This document shows positions 1 to 12,604 of a stretch of DNA of 64,000 nt, piece after piece. The translations under genes and the position numbers were made by a program. The stretch spans positions 20,958,992 through 21,022,991 of the forward strand of contig CM075194.1 in assembly GCA_037577475.1 (NCBI GenBank), written 5' to 3'. A model generated the notes under the pieces. It saw nothing but the letters and a program-made list of their open reading frames with translations. It was not told the origin of the DNA and did no database searches. The DNA is from Chaunax sp. Z400 (taxonomy: Eukaryota; Chordata; Actinopteri; Lophiiformes; Chaunacidae). How positions within the stretch are numbered: the stretch's first letter is position 1; each line of letters starts with the position of its first letter.

Positions 1-1130
1 CTGACATTAACAAGAGTACATTAAGGAAACAGGATGTGGCTGAACACTAACAGGGATGAAGTTCCTTAAGGCTGCAGCAGATTGTCTGACTGTAAATCTC
101 AAAGGGCAACAATTAGAGATTTTTACAGGGATGCTGAAAATGAGTCCGATAGAAAATTTGCCTGAGTTAGAGTTGGAGCCCAACAGATAGGGAAACATCA
201 GTCTCTGATGGACCGCTCATTTCTGGTCATAGACCATGAAGGGTAGCTGATTGTTCCCATGAGGAACTCAGTTATGAATAATGTCCACACCATGAGCAGC
301 ACAGGCAGTGGACAGCCTATAGTTTGCAGGGCAGAGGATGATGGTGTCCATATTAAAAGCCAATCTGTGTTTCTACTGATTGCGACACAAACCATCAATA
401 AACCATCAACTCCCAACCCTACTACGCAATGCTACTAAGTTCATTTGACGCTGTGCTGTTGTTGATCTGAATGTTTGTTCATCGTACCATTGGAGACAGA
501 CCTCTGAAGCTTAACATGCAGAAAATGATTTCAGTCACTTTCAATCTGCTCAAACACACTTTAACGTTCCCTTAAAAAGAAACGTTTAGCTGCAGGACTC
601 CTCACATCCTCTGTGTGACTTCTTGTGTTTGGCTATCCTTTATTAAACGGGGCACTTGTAAATATATATATATATATTTTTTAAATGTTTTTCATATTAA
701 GAAGCTCTGCATCTTTGTTTGCACACCTTTTACCAGGAGGGAGTAAATCCCGGAGGCACTTGAAGGCAGGAGAACGGAGCACTTAGACTCAGTGACGACA
801 TTATGCTGCTTTGCACTGATGTGAGGAGCGATGCTGCTGCTGTCCTGCCAAATAAACAAATTAATGTGTGGCATTTGGCCAGTTTGCCTCAGGGTTTTAT
901 TTTCCTCAGATTCTCCGTCCTTCCTTATGTTTTTGGTCTCATGCCTTTTTTTTTATTTTCAGTTTTAAGGAGCATTTCATTTTTCACATCGTGACACTCA
1001 TTGTATTTCACAGAGGGAACATTACCTGGGGGTAGGAAGATGAGTTGTGGTTGCACTGTACTCATGATAACTATTAGCCACAGTCACTGTGGGACATTAT
1101 TTAAACTGTGCTGGGCTCACTGCTTGCCCA
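1..1130. other. non-coding, nothing recognised
   Basis: AT-rich sequence with only short chance reading frames. A TA dinucleotide run of about 18 bases occurs at 661-678. No splice-flanked coding segment or recognisable repeat was seen. Confidence 0.6.
661..678. repeat. (TA)n microsatellite
   Basis: About nine TA units followed by a T run. Confidence 0.8.
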
Positions 1131-1439
1131 CGCATCTACCAACGTCCCGGTGAAAGAAGACTCCAGATGGCCGGTATGCCTGTGTCATCCAAACTGGAGT
1201 AAACAGACTTACACTCCTCATACTCCATCAGACATGACATAGTTTGTACTTCTAAACAGGCCACAGATCTTCTTAGCCCACTTCTAGATGAGAAATGGAG
1301 AAAAGATGGAGGCAGCAGGCTCAACAATAAACAATTGATCTTCATTATCTTCATTACATTTTCTTTTGTTGTGTAAAGAATTTGTTTCACCTGAAATGCC
1401 CTGAACAGCCTCAAACCTCGTTGGCACGTGTTTTTCACG

Positions 1440-1945
1440 TCTGTACCACAGTTGTGGAAGGATGAACGACATTCCTCTGAATGATATTCCTTCATTTGGA
1501 CATGGGTGCCGGCAGAGTCTTCTGTACTCTTGCTTTCACTTCGTACATATTTGGTCACATTTTCAGAGAGCTTACGGATACAGACGAGATGGAGCAAAAC
1601 TACCGGAAATGGTTGAGGGCAGTGTCGCTACTATTCAAGCAAGGCACGACATACTGTATGTGCACAGACACAACGGAGAAGAAAAATGTGAAGCAATAAA
1701 GAGAGAAAACCATCCGTCCTCCAGTCTCGATTAACTTAATGACCTCACAGACCCCCACCAAGTACATCGCTACCTCCGCTTTTGGCGCTTTGTATTTACT
1801 AGGTACATCACAACCTCCTCCGACTGTCACCATATTTGTTATTGACGAAGCCTTTGACACTTCACTGCCATCCTGCGGTTGTACTGATGACGACGTAAAG
1901 GACGTATGGGAGTATGTACGGGTCGACGGATAAGACCATTAACGG
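1440..1945. repeat. possible unclassified interspersed repeat
   Basis: This stretch has more CpG than its surroundings (for example GACGACGTAAAGGACGTA near 1888-1905). Its overlapping small reading frames on both strands match no family I recognise. The composition resembles teleost DNA-transposon remnants, but I found no terminal repeats or target duplications. It may simply be unique DNA. Confidence 0.2.
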
Positions 1946-2294
1946 ACAGATGTATCCATTAACATAGAGGGAGCATAACAGGGCCTTAAGTTGCCTAAAT
2001 CTACATGACCGACAATGCCTGCACAGTCCATATCGTAACCATATCTTTTTTTCTACCCATAATTACGCCATACTTTGACTGAAATATAAAGTTATACTTC
2101 CAGACTGAAATATGGATTGATTGCCAATGAAGTTTCAGCAGAAACTGAAGTCCCTAAAGTATGAATCGTAACCAGTTGGCCATCTACTTGATATATTGGG
2201 ACAAAGGTTTGTACATACATCCAGGTGATGTATGCTGGCGACTTATCTGATTTTTCCTCGAGTGCCTCCAGGTTCACAGTCTGTTTCTAGTCTG

Positions 2295-2633
2295 TAACAG
2301 CTTATCCCATGTAGGGTCGCGAAGGGGCTGGAGCTTATCCAAGCTGACTTTGGGTGGGAGGCAGGGTTCACCCTGGACTGATCGCAAGCTCATCACAGGG
2401 CCACATAGAAAGACAAACAACCATTTTCACTCACATTCATGTCAATTTAGAGTCACCAATTCACCTCTATTACATGTTTTTGGTGGTGGGAGGAAACTGG
2501 AGAACACAGAGAGAACCCATGCAGACACAGGGAGAACATGCAAACTCCACACAGAAAAGTCCCAAGATTTGAACCCAAGACCCTCTTGCTGTGAGCCAAC
2601 AGCTCTACCCACTGCGCCACCATGCCGCCCCCC
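2295..2633 (-). repeat. tRNA-derived SINE-like element, family B, nearly full length
   Basis: Read on the minus strand it begins with GGCGGCATGGTGGCGCAGTG. An A-box-like block TGGCGCAGTGGGTAGAG is the complement of 2603-2619 and a B-box GGTTCAAATC is the complement of 2566-2575, the spacing of a tRNA-like pol III promoter. The body carries sequences typical of a very common teleost repeat: GTTTGCATGTTCTCCCTGTG, GGTGACTCTAAATTGAC, and a 3' end reading CGACCCTACATGGGATAAGC. Further partial copies are at 29023, 29925 and 36644. Confidence 0.7.
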
Positions 2634-2689
2634 TGGTGAAATGTATTTACATCTTATTGAAGGAGGGATTGTGCATGGATGCTGGACAT

Positions 2690-2765
2690 AAATGTGGCCC
2701 CTCTATGTAAACTGGGGCCCCTTTATGGCCCCTGATTTAGAAAAAGTCCTAAATCCACCACTGCA
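2690..2765. repeat. short fish repeat fragment
   Basis: The phrase GGGGCCCCTTTATGGCCCCT, followed by AAAGTCCTAAATCCACCACTG, resembles a widespread teleost repeat end. The assignment is from memory only. Confidence 0.35.
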
Positions 2766-2769
2766 TAGC

Positions 2770-4130
2770 TACATACTAGTAAAATGGATTAAAGCTATTA
2801 AAATTGTGGAAAAGGTATAATCACCATCATTATACTTCATTTTTGACCGCATGAAAATCAAATAACATTTGTGTGCTCAAAAAGACACCAAATGCACTTC
2901 AACACACATCCCCCAAACCGCGCTATCTTGTAATTTTCCTCCGTGTGTTATCTAAAGCACTCTGAGCGTAACGTGTTTGTGCCTCCTAGCCTTTATGCTC
3001 TTCAAACCACACCGGCTGGATAGAAGTGGCCACAGATACGCAGTGGAGACCACCTGGGCTGCGTAATGGCAATGTGTGTGACTTCGATAAACCCTTTTCT
3101 CACGGGCACTAGAACCACCCTTGCGGAAAATGTGATTACACTTCTCCACAGGAGGTGCAAAGTGGGACGCTGTTGCAGGGAGGAAAGTTGTCATTGAAGC
3201 TGCAGTGTGTCTGCTGCCTCATTCCATGAACAAATCTGACACGCATGTAAAGTCAAAGACGGAACACAGAAGAGGCGTTTCTGCCGTGTCTGTTTTAGCT
3301 GTGTCTGTTTTAGTTGTGTGCTTTTGAAGCCGAGCATGAACCAGTTGATAATGACTTAATGATGTGTAAAGTGGATGACACCATGTGTTCTAGCCTCTTT
3401 GGTCTGAAATGAAGGGAATTACAGTACAAAATAAAATACCAATAAACTGTGATAATAAAGTGGAGGATTTGGGTTGTTATTTTTTTAGTTTAAGAAAAAA
3501 ATATTCACACTAGAAGAGTAAGACTGGAATGATAATTTATATTTGAAATAAAATGATAAGAAATGTTGATTGTTGGCTTTTTTCTGTGCTGACTAATAGA
3601 TAAAGTGGTTTAAATTGTTTTTAAAAATTATTTTATATACTGTAATCCTTTGAAATAGCTTGGCTCAAACAACCACAAACATTCTTCTGATATAAAAGTT
3701 GGCCTAATTATGTTTTATTTATTCATATTAATTTTATTTAACAGATTTATATTAATATTTTTTGTTATTAATACTATAGCAATGAAGCAATTCATTGATT
3801 GTACTTACAGTAAAGGCTAAGCCTTTAATCTGCATTTTTCTTATTCTCAACTAAATGATATAAACTGTCTGACACTCTGCTCCAATCCCATTCATTTCTT
3901 CTGAAAACATTAAACCTTTGAAATTTTCTCAGAAATCTTTAAAAAAAAAACAGTACATGAAGTACTATCCAAAAATAGCTGAACGCAAATATGACACACA
4001 TTAGTATCTAGTATATTTATTTATTTTATTATTTTCACTGATGGATTAATACACGTGTTACTCTAATTAGTATTTACAGCAGGACTGTATGTAGGATCTG
4101 TTCAATATAAACTACTGTGTGTGTGTGTTC
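2770..4130. other. AT-rich non-coding segment
   Basis: Strongly AT-rich, with many TTATT and TTTAT stretches between 3480 and 4060. No gene, RNA or recognisable element was seen. Confidence 0.6.
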
Positions 4131-4139
4131 ATGGAAATG

Positions 4140-4665
4140 AAGGAGAGTACCGGCTTTACTCGGCTCGACTTGACTCGCCTTGGTTTCTGGTATGTGGCAT
4201 CCTGGTTCTGTTTGGTGGAGGGAGAGGGAGCTAATTATTCCAGGTGTTTTGTGTTAAGAACTGATTGCTCTCGCTCCCTCATATATGGGAGCATGATGGA
4301 CCTGGAAGCGCTGCCATTTGGAGTCTGCCTGAGAGGGCAGGCCGCATGCTGAAGCCGGCCTGGAAAGGCCAACTGGGAGAGTCTAACGAGACTGGAGACG
4401 CGAGGGGCCCTGAAAAGCGTCTGTGTGTGTTAGTTAGTGAAGCTGAAAAGCTGGTTTATGTTACGTTTATTTTGTGTTTGTTAAAATTAGAAATCAGTTT
4501 CAAGCATCGACATCGTGTCTCACTGAGAGAGCCCATAACAGTGGTATCAGGAGACTCGACTGCTACAGGGTACTTTACTGCCGGTCTGGGTACCAGGTTC
4601 TTTTTACCTAATGGAAACATAAAAAGGTGAATAGAGTCAAGTTGAGCTGAGCCGGTACAACACAG
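4140..4665. mobile_element. nonautonomous DNA transposon with imperfect terminal inverted repeats, hAT-like
   Basis: The left end at 4147-4176 (GTACCGGC, then GACTTGACTC) is inverted at 4634-4658 (GAGTCAAG, then GCCGGTAC). The 8-bp direct repeat TGGAAATG lies outside both ends at 4132-4139 and 4666-4673, the duplication length expected of hAT transposons. The CGGCTCGACTTGACTCG / GGTACCAGGTTC vocabulary is that of a common teleost repeat class. The interior of about 450 bases has no transposase frame. Confidence 0.5.
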
Positions 4666-4689
4666 TGGAAATGGGGCTTAAGCTACACA

Positions 4690-7600
4690 GACATGTTATA
4701 GCTGGATTTAAAGCATTATGTTTCCCATTTTTCAGCTTCTGTGAATGAGGTTGTATCAGAATAATGAAGAACGTCTCCCTATCTTTAAATATCATGGATC
4801 ATTATATTCTTGATATCGTGGAGCAGGGATGGCTAATGCAGTGAATTCTGATTAAAAGACTTTTACTGTCCTCCCTCTATTTGCATGTGTCATATATGGA
4901 AATGTTACTACTCTGGTTCCTGGGTTTTAAGCTGAATACTGATCAGTCGGCCACGTGTTCAATGAAAGGATGATGTTGAAACAAATGAAGAGTAAAATCC
5001 TTATCACTCTGGATTTTGTCTGTACTCTGCACCTTTTCTGTAGCAGAATTAATCATTTAATTCACTGCAGTATTATCAGAACGAGCCGATCCAACCATAT
5101 TCTTTGCTAATCAAGCATGACAGACATTTCAGACATGGTCAACTTAAAGTGATGAATATCGTTTTGTAGATGTGACATCTCATTTTACCGGCACTTTGCA
5201 TCATGTGAGCCCAATGTGAAAAGTGGAGCTCTCACACTCAGTAATTAGGTTTTTGGCTCATGACCTAAACTGTCAAACATGAGTTATTATACCAACACAG
5301 TGAGTTCACAAAGAATTACAACACTAAATATAAAAGACAAAGTGCTGGATGAGCTGCAGCCTTTGAAGGCAGAACTAACACAACTTAAGAAACTATGATA
5401 TTGCTATAGTTTTAAGGCACTATGTTTAAAGGTTTAAGGGCACAATCACGACCTTTTACTACAAGCTGAGATGAGTAAGAAACAGGTGGTTTTATGCTTT
5501 TTACAGTGTTCAATATCAGAAGGGTAGGTCGGCCCAGTTCATGTGAAATATAATGTTAAAATACCGTCTGCTCCCATCTTTCAGTGAACATACTGTTAAT
5601 CCTAACTCCATCCTAAAAGCAGATGTTTTATGGTGGGGCCATAATTTATCTCCGTCACACCATCAATGGGACTCCTTTCTATATTACTCAAATTACAGGA
5701 TAAATTAAAGGTAAATTAATTTACTCAATGAAATCACTAACTAACATGTGATGAAGTGTTTGCCCCTGATGTCATGGCCAGGTCCTACCATTGACCATTT
5801 CCACCTTCTCTCCTCTTCTTCTACTGTCCTTAACTCTTTGGGGAAGTAAAGACAATCAGAAAAACAAAACCCTCAAAAAGTGATGCATATGTGTGTGAAT
5901 TATTTGGCTCCTGTTACATATGAATCCACGATACCTTTATTTTACCAAAATCATTTATCACTTCATGTTTTCTGACGTCTGTCCCCATGGCTGTAGTTTT
6001 TTTCTCATCATGCACCACCCAACTGAAGATAGATTCACAATATGGCTAACCCAAGGTGTTTCCATGCCTTTAAAGCCGTAATGGCTGTGCATTGATTTCC
6101 TTAACATTTGTCACCTTCAGTCAATCTCCTTGCTGCCCTATATACCCTCAGGTCTGCACACTGCTAACTGGGTTTGATATTTCCTAGAGGAGGATGTCTC
6201 CTCTGTGTTTCAAAACGGGGCTGATTCTAAGGAAACACACTAACATATTGACTTAATCCATATTATCAAGCTGCTGATATGTAAATGAGCCACTTACGGC
6301 TCAGACTGATGCTGCACGTCGCAGAAAGACCAGGACAAGCAGATTCCCAATGCATTATGAATGTTATTAATAGGCTTGTTGTGTTGTTCTAATGAAACAG
6401 CATTCTCTTGGTATCTTTTAAAGTCTCAATTCCCTCATTCACTTTGTTTGCTTGGATGTGCAGCACAGCAGGCGATCGCTCAAAGCGGTATCTCTAAATG
6501 GAATTTAAATGAAGACAGCTGATGACAGCGGGTCAATAATATGTGATTTGTATTCTCTAGCTGCTGATCCTTAAAAGCTAATAATGGGTTCATGAATGGG
6601 CAGACCTCAGGTGATCAGCGTCAGCCCACCATCCACCCTCTCAGATCATTTCGCCTTCAATGTTTCCAGTCAGGAGAGGAGTTGCGGTCTCCTGGGTGAG
6701 CGGTGCAGCGCATCCTGTGTTGGTGTTGTTAACAGTACGATTGACAGGCAAAGCCCAGTCGCAGCCCCACCAAAAAATGGAGGCTTAGGTTGTTCCTTTG
6801 TCGGGTTACAGGGTCGATAGAAATCGGTTGATGAGCGAGATCTGCCCCAGAAATCAAAGCACCGTCGAGGGGTGAACTTTAACAGTCTTCCACTCATCAG
6901 ACCAGCATCCTCTGCGGGGGTCATGAGCAGGAAAACACGGTAATGAATCTGAACCGAGAGGAAGAGGAGCGTCATGAGTCCCCAGAGGCGCAGAGGGAAC
7001 AACGGCACAAAAGAGTCCGCCTCGGCTAGAAAAGGCTGGATCATTTCGTTCAAGCGTGGGAGGGCAAATGGATGAGAGAGGCGGAATGTAAACACGTCAA
7101 AGGATGAGCACAGAGTGGGATATGGAGATGTTTCCTATCAGTGGAGGAGGAATAGAGCAGCAACCTGTCGATCATTCTCCTAGCATCGGCTCCAACAGGG
7201 CGGCATTGTCAGACAACCTCCATCACTTTTATCTGCATGTCACAAAACAACCATCTGCACATACATGGCCTTCTATAATGAGCATTCTTCTCTCATACAG
7301 CACATGAAGCTCATACTTCTATAAATACACACACTCTCTCTCCTGCCCATGTGTGCAGAGCAAACAAACAACACAGCTTTGCGCAGTGTGTGTTTAGAAA
7401 GGCAAACAGCTTCTAGCGACGTCTGACCACAGAAGTAAGGAAGCTGAGACAAATGACATGCGTTCATTGGTGTCACTTGGGAGCCGAAGCCCTGCACAAA
7501 CACCCCGCCGTCCTCTGTTCCACTAACTTTCTATAAACCAATCTAATCTCCCCCTGCATCTCCTGCATGATGCTTTAAGGAGAGTTTTATAGGCTTTTCT

Positions 7601-9070
7601 TTGAGAAGCAGATAATTCCTTATAAATCATAACATCGCTGCCTGGATTGTAAAAGGTTTTTATAGCTTTTAGCGGCATGGTGGGCCCTGAGCAAGTGCAC
7701 ATGGAATAACATCCAAGCATTGTTTAAGGTGTGCACAGATCTTCATCACCAGATGGCCTTGCTTATGCCTGTGTCACAATGCATATGACAACATGTTATT
7801 CATGTTGCTCCTGAGATCATATGTGTACAATCGCCAGTGTGAGGCCTTTTCAATGCTTTCAGTATTATTCAGTGCAACATTCATCAGTGGAGGCACATCG
7901 CATCTGAGCTCACATGACCTTTTCTTTGAAGTGATTATGAAGACTTTTTTTTATTTATTTTTTTACAATCGTCTCTCATCTTTCTGTAGGCAGTTTGTCC
8001 CTCGTGCTCTTCTGAGAGTGAATGTGTGACCTCAAGGTGTTTTTCCTGGGACCATATGGCTCAATACCACACAATATAGGTAAGATTTGATTTTATGTTC
8101 TTTTTATTCTATTTGATATAGAAATGGTTGGAGGCAGTATATTTACTGTTATTATTTTTAACGCGATAAAAGTGACAGAAACCTCAGGAGGTGATGAATC
8201 TGTGACTTTAACACTACATCAGTGGGTTTGGTTGATAAATCATTCCTAGACATGAATCAGTAGTTCACCAAACATACAGTAAGCTGACTCATGACACATG
8301 ACATCATTAAGTCAGGTCTATGTCTCACTTAGGATAAAGTTGATGTTTTGTTTTATCCCCCCTCAACACCATGTGAGCAAAAACACATCAGATGAGCTTG
8401 TAGCACCTCCCACTCACATTAGGAGCATGCATATATTCTATCATAGCATGCTCCCTGCATAATCTGCACCTACATTCATCTATAGTATGTCTCTTTGATT
8501 GTACACCACCATATACAACCTGATGTATGTTAAACACTGCATTCATGCAGTTTATACTGTATGTTGCTCAAAAGTCCAGGAGAAAAAATTTGACTGTGCA
8601 AATTGTGCAGGATTTTGGGGTACTGACAAATGCTTGTTCCAAGCCACACACCATCTGAGCACATGTAAAATGGTTCTATACATACATCACAACCCTGAAT
8701 AAATGGTAATATTTTAAATGGAGAGTTCTTTACTTAATTTCACAGATCTGATAAGCTTCAATTTTGAAAAGCTTCTTGTTTATACAAATATTGAAACATA
8801 TTTCTAATATTATTTTATATTTATTGGCCTGATTGGGGTATAAGTGATACCCACGTATAGATGTAAAAGCTTGTCACCCATCTATTAGATCAGACATATT
8901 TACCAAATATAGACTCTATTTAGTAGTTTATGCCATGAATAAATGGTTTAAATAAGCTATTAATTGGCTTTTTTTCTGCTGGGAAGCCCATCAAGGAAAT
9001 AACAGATAGCAGTGTTCATACTCTGCAGTGTGTATAAGCTCAACAACTTTGTGGCCTTGGTTCATTTTGC
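4690..9070. other. non-coding segment; one CpG-bearing patch at 6660-7110
   Basis: No coding exon was recognised. Reading frames here have no family resemblance. The patch 6660-7110 is more GC- and CpG-rich than its flanks and contains long frames in both directions, as expected of GC-richer non-coding DNA. It could be an upstream promoter or exon, but nothing fixes that. Confidence 0.5.
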
Positions 9071-9074
9071 TTTC

Positions 9075-9290
9075 AATGGGTTAAAGAGTAGTTAGAGATT
9101 TTGGGAAATACACTTATTTGCTTTGTAGCAGAGAATTCAATGAGAAGATGAACATCAGTCATGTCTGTACACGAATATGAAGATGAAACCAGCAGCTGTT
9201 AGCTTAACCTAGCACAAAGACTGGCAACAGTCTGACTCTGCCCAAAGGTAACAAAATCCACCCATCAGCGCTTCTTCTCATTGATTAATA
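9075..9290. repeat. widespread teleost interspersed repeat fragment
   Basis: The run of phrases TTTTGGGAAATACACTTATT, GAGAAGATGAACATCAGTC, CATGTCTGTACACGAATATG, AGCTTAACCTAGCACAAAGA and CAAAGGTAACAAAATCCACC is that of a very common fish repeat, as I remember it. Its class (MITE or SINE) is not settled by this copy; no ends are visible. Confidence 0.5.
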
Positions 9291-9294
9291 CACT

Positions 9295-10375
9295 ATATTA
9301 TATACAGTATTTTTTTTAATTTATATTGTATGTATTTGTTTGTTCTTGCATATCTTTGTACCTTAGACTCAACACAGTCAGTGTGTGTGGGTTCATCCTC
9401 TGTCCTCTCAGTAGCTGTTAAAGCTGTTTTTTTTATTCGTGTTCTCAGCAGTGAGAATGATTTCAATATTCTTCGGACAATACAGTGTGCAGAGATAATG
9501 AAATGCATCGTGCCATCTGATGAGCGAATATGTTTCCTATTGTCATGAAAAGCATCTGACAGACCAGTCCATGGTGGAGGTGTGAGAAATGTTAACATGC
9601 TGTAAATTAATACAGGGACCCATAAAGCCTACAAATAAAAGTGTATTTAATGATAAATAGCACTGAAATAAACTAAAGAGACTCACGGAGTGGATATCTT
9701 GCAAAACCAGCAGTCAGCTTTTTTAATATATACAAATCTACAGACATAACCATTATATATGTGGATTTATATTGACATATCTAAATCTATTACATTTATG
9801 TCAAAGTATGGTTGTGCATAACTGAAGTGTCAGCATCAATCATCACTTATGACCCACTACAAGACATATGTGCAAGAATACTGTATGAGCCTGTATTTCT
9901 TATTATTTTGTATTTTTGTATTTTGTAGCCCCCAGCAACCATTACCAGTATGCAGGGTTTTAGGTCTGACTATTGTAAAGTGTTCATATTAGGACGTCGT
10001 CAGCTGTCAGAATCAGATGAAAAGCCAACAGGTCTCCAAACCTGAAATAGCCTCAGATGCGACCACAAAAGCAATGCTGAGCTAACAGACTAATATTCGT
10101 TTCAAGTTTTTCCGTCTGAGGCCATTTCTTATGATGCTGTCTCACCTGAAGCCATGTCACGTGAGGCCATTTCTCCTGATGTTGGATGGTGCAAATCCCG
10201 GCAGAGGTTTTCCTGAGGCCTGATTTTCATTGTTTCCCTGAGAACCGACTCTGTCATCTGGGAATGTCCCAATATGAACACCTTACTATTGGCTAAAATC
10301 ATAGCAACCAGGTTACATCCCTGTCTGAGACTCGGTCCTCTGCTCTGTATGTGTCATGGATGGATATAAAGAGCT
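9295..10375. other. non-coding, nothing recognised
   Basis: AT-rich unique-looking sequence. A short internal repeat of GAGGCCATTTCT-type phrases lies at 10119-10175. No gene was seen. Confidence 0.5.
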
Positions 10376-10377
10376 AC

Positions 10378-10378
<1 letters not shown>

Positions 10379-10409
<31 letters not shown>
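10379..10409. repeat. (TG)n microsatellite
   Basis: About 15 uninterrupted TG units, likely polymorphic. Confidence 0.95.
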
Positions 10410-10411
<2 letters not shown>

Positions 10412-10935
10412 ATTGTGTGCTTTGTTTGAATCAGCATTGCAACACCTTCCTGCTTGGTTGTGTGTAGGTGTTGGCAGGTTTTTTGTTGTCATAAAACAAT
10501 CAGAAATACCGAGCATGTATTTCTCTGATTCACTGCTTTGTTGTGGCTTACATGGCTCCCTCTCTTCATTCACTGTGAAGCTCGTTCACTCACCTCCTGA
10601 TCCCTCAGGAGGGGCCAACCTGCCGCTAATTACTTCTCATTCTGTGAAAGTGCAAAAATAATTCATGCATCTGCCCTGTGATTCTGATCCACTACAATAT
10701 CCGTATTTTCTTCTTTGCCCATGCGGCATCTTTCCACCAGGTCTCATGATAACGCCATTTATTTCCCATAATCCTGCTGACACACAGGCAAAAAAGTGGA
10801 CTGAAAACATGGCTGCTTATTTACTTTTAATTACCTCTAAGATAATAAATAGTAAATAATAAAATAACACCTGGCTGTTAAAAGCCTCAAAGTGACATCA
10901 TTGATGATGTCATGACTGTAAAGACAGTTTGGATC

Positions 10936-11017
10936 TACACTACCAGTCAAAAATTTGGACACAGTTTCCCATTCAAGTGGATGGTTAACTGTGTCCAAAC
11001 TATTGACTGGTACTGTA
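10936..11017. mobile_element. 82-bp Tc1-like foldback element
   Basis: Arms 10936-10967 and 10986-11017 are inverted repeats matching at 28 of 32 positions, around an 18-base spacer. Both ends are TA, the target of Tc1/mariner transposases. The arm core CTACCAGTCAAAAATTTGGA is close to a terminal sequence widespread in fish Tc1-like elements. There is no coding content, so this is an internally deleted relic that depended on a transposase elsewhere. Confidence 0.75.
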
Positions 11018-11019
11018 CA

Positions 11020-12455
11020 GTGGAAGCTGTCCTACATGCCACCTGTGTCAGATTTAACAGAGCGATCGAAAAAGTGCTGTCATGCTTGTGGAGTAAATGT
11101 GAGCTCCTTGATTTTGTAATTGGAAACAAACTTGAGCACAAGTTTGGCCTCAGTCTTTATAAACCCTTTACTGAAGTGATGAATGCTTAAACTCGGGCTG
11201 TGGTGGATTTATTTTGATCCAAAGGCAGACTAGCTCAGAGCAGACAGCACTCCAAGAGAGTGAAGAGCTGTCTGGTACCGTTGGCACTGAGCTTCAGAGA
11301 GAAAGGAGAGAAAATAAAGAACACTTTGATTCAGCGAGACTTAATGACAATGAAATCTGTTCTAATGACTGTTATGCAGACAATGTGTGTGAACCTATTA
11401 TAAAGTAGAGGTTTAATTATCATGTTTCTCCTGGATATGAACATATATCTGTTAACATCTGCTGATAAAACCTGAAGCTATAACTATAATATAGGTATGA
11501 AGATATGTTTTTAGACCATAATGACTGAGAGCTTGATAAATCAGTTATAAAAGGTTGGAGACCAGACCTGCTTTATATTCCATAAAGAAGTGTCTATAGG
11601 GGAATATCTGGAAATCCATCACACACATTTGTCATTTGTTTCTCTCTTTATCCTTTAATTCTGATGTCTTAATGAAACCAGTGGAGGAGTTGTCTTCCAA
11701 ATCAAATCACACTTAAAGTGACTTGACAAAATCTGCAACAGTGCAGTACAAAGGCAAAGTGCAGTATCTGCATTTTTGTGACATTATTTTTGCCCCCATC
11801 TATTCAGTCTGAGAGTCATTACTCTACTTGCCACTTTTTCCAGAGATTTGGCGTTTTTATATATATTTTTACGCTTAAATCCGGTGAAAGAAAAATACAA
11901 AAAGCTCTTCCTGTGAACAAATACAGAAAATACACATACATATACACTAATCTGGTAGATCTTGAGATTACAAAATGTCAAAAGTTTAGAAAATCTTTTG
12001 TCATAGGGAGACTTTTCAACTTACTTGGACTCCTTGGCAGAGGTCCTGTTATTGGGGGAGTCAATGAGGGCCTGGCTCGTTTCTTAGTCCCAGTGTCTAT
12101 CAAATATTAATACCTGTGCTCGCCTGTTTTTACTGTCACAGCTCTCATTAGTGTCATGCAGCTGTTACTAGTGTTAATACTGTCAGCTATTTTTTAATTC
12201 AGTCAAAGTGCTGTGTCAAATGTCCTTATTAGTTTTTAATCATATGTAGTCAACATTATCCTGTTTCGTTTTAGACAACTAAAAGTCTGGTTGCTGTAGT
12301 CTTATGATAGTCAAAGAAAAGTGTTTTAGTCTAGTTTCAGTCAGTGAAAAGGATTATTATTAACATACTAACAAGATATTCTGTCATTTTACTCTATATT
12401 TATTTATATCGATTTAAAGCCTGTCAATGTTACTTCAAAAAATATTATATACTGT
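11020..12455. other. non-coding, nothing recognised
   Basis: No gene-like segment. The short frames are low in complexity and lack splice-flanked support. Confidence 0.5.
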
Positions 12456-12459
12456 AGGT

Positions 12460-12600
12460 TGTTTTTTTTTTACCTTTATTTTAGCAAGAAGTCTCATTGA
12501 AATTAAAAACCTGGCCAAGGCAGCAGCCAATCACACATATTAAAATGCAACATGTTATACAACAATCCACAATAAAACAACATAGACTATTCCTACATAG
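12460..12600. repeat. retroposon-like repeat fragment
   Basis: TTTACCTTTATTTTAGCAAG, AGTCTCATTGAAATTAAAAA and CTGGCCAAGGCAGCAGCCAA in sequence resemble a common teleost retroposon tail in reverse orientation. Identification is from memory and no ends were found. Confidence 0.4.
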
Positions 12601-12604
12601 TGGC

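Noticed and set aside
1136..1597. 153-codon minus-strand reading frame
   Set aside because: Unrecognised, low-quality composition, overlapping frames on both strands; no splice or domain support.
4542..4554. retroelement primer-binding-site-like TGGTATCAG after a possible LTR at about 4190-4540
   Set aside because: Only nine bases match a tRNA-complement pattern, no LTR ends (TG...CA with duplication) were found, and the region lies inside the inverted-end DNA element.
6670..7095. 141-codon minus-strand reading frame
   Set aside because: No family resemblance, overlapped by another frame on the plus strand, and explained by higher GC content lowering stop frequency.
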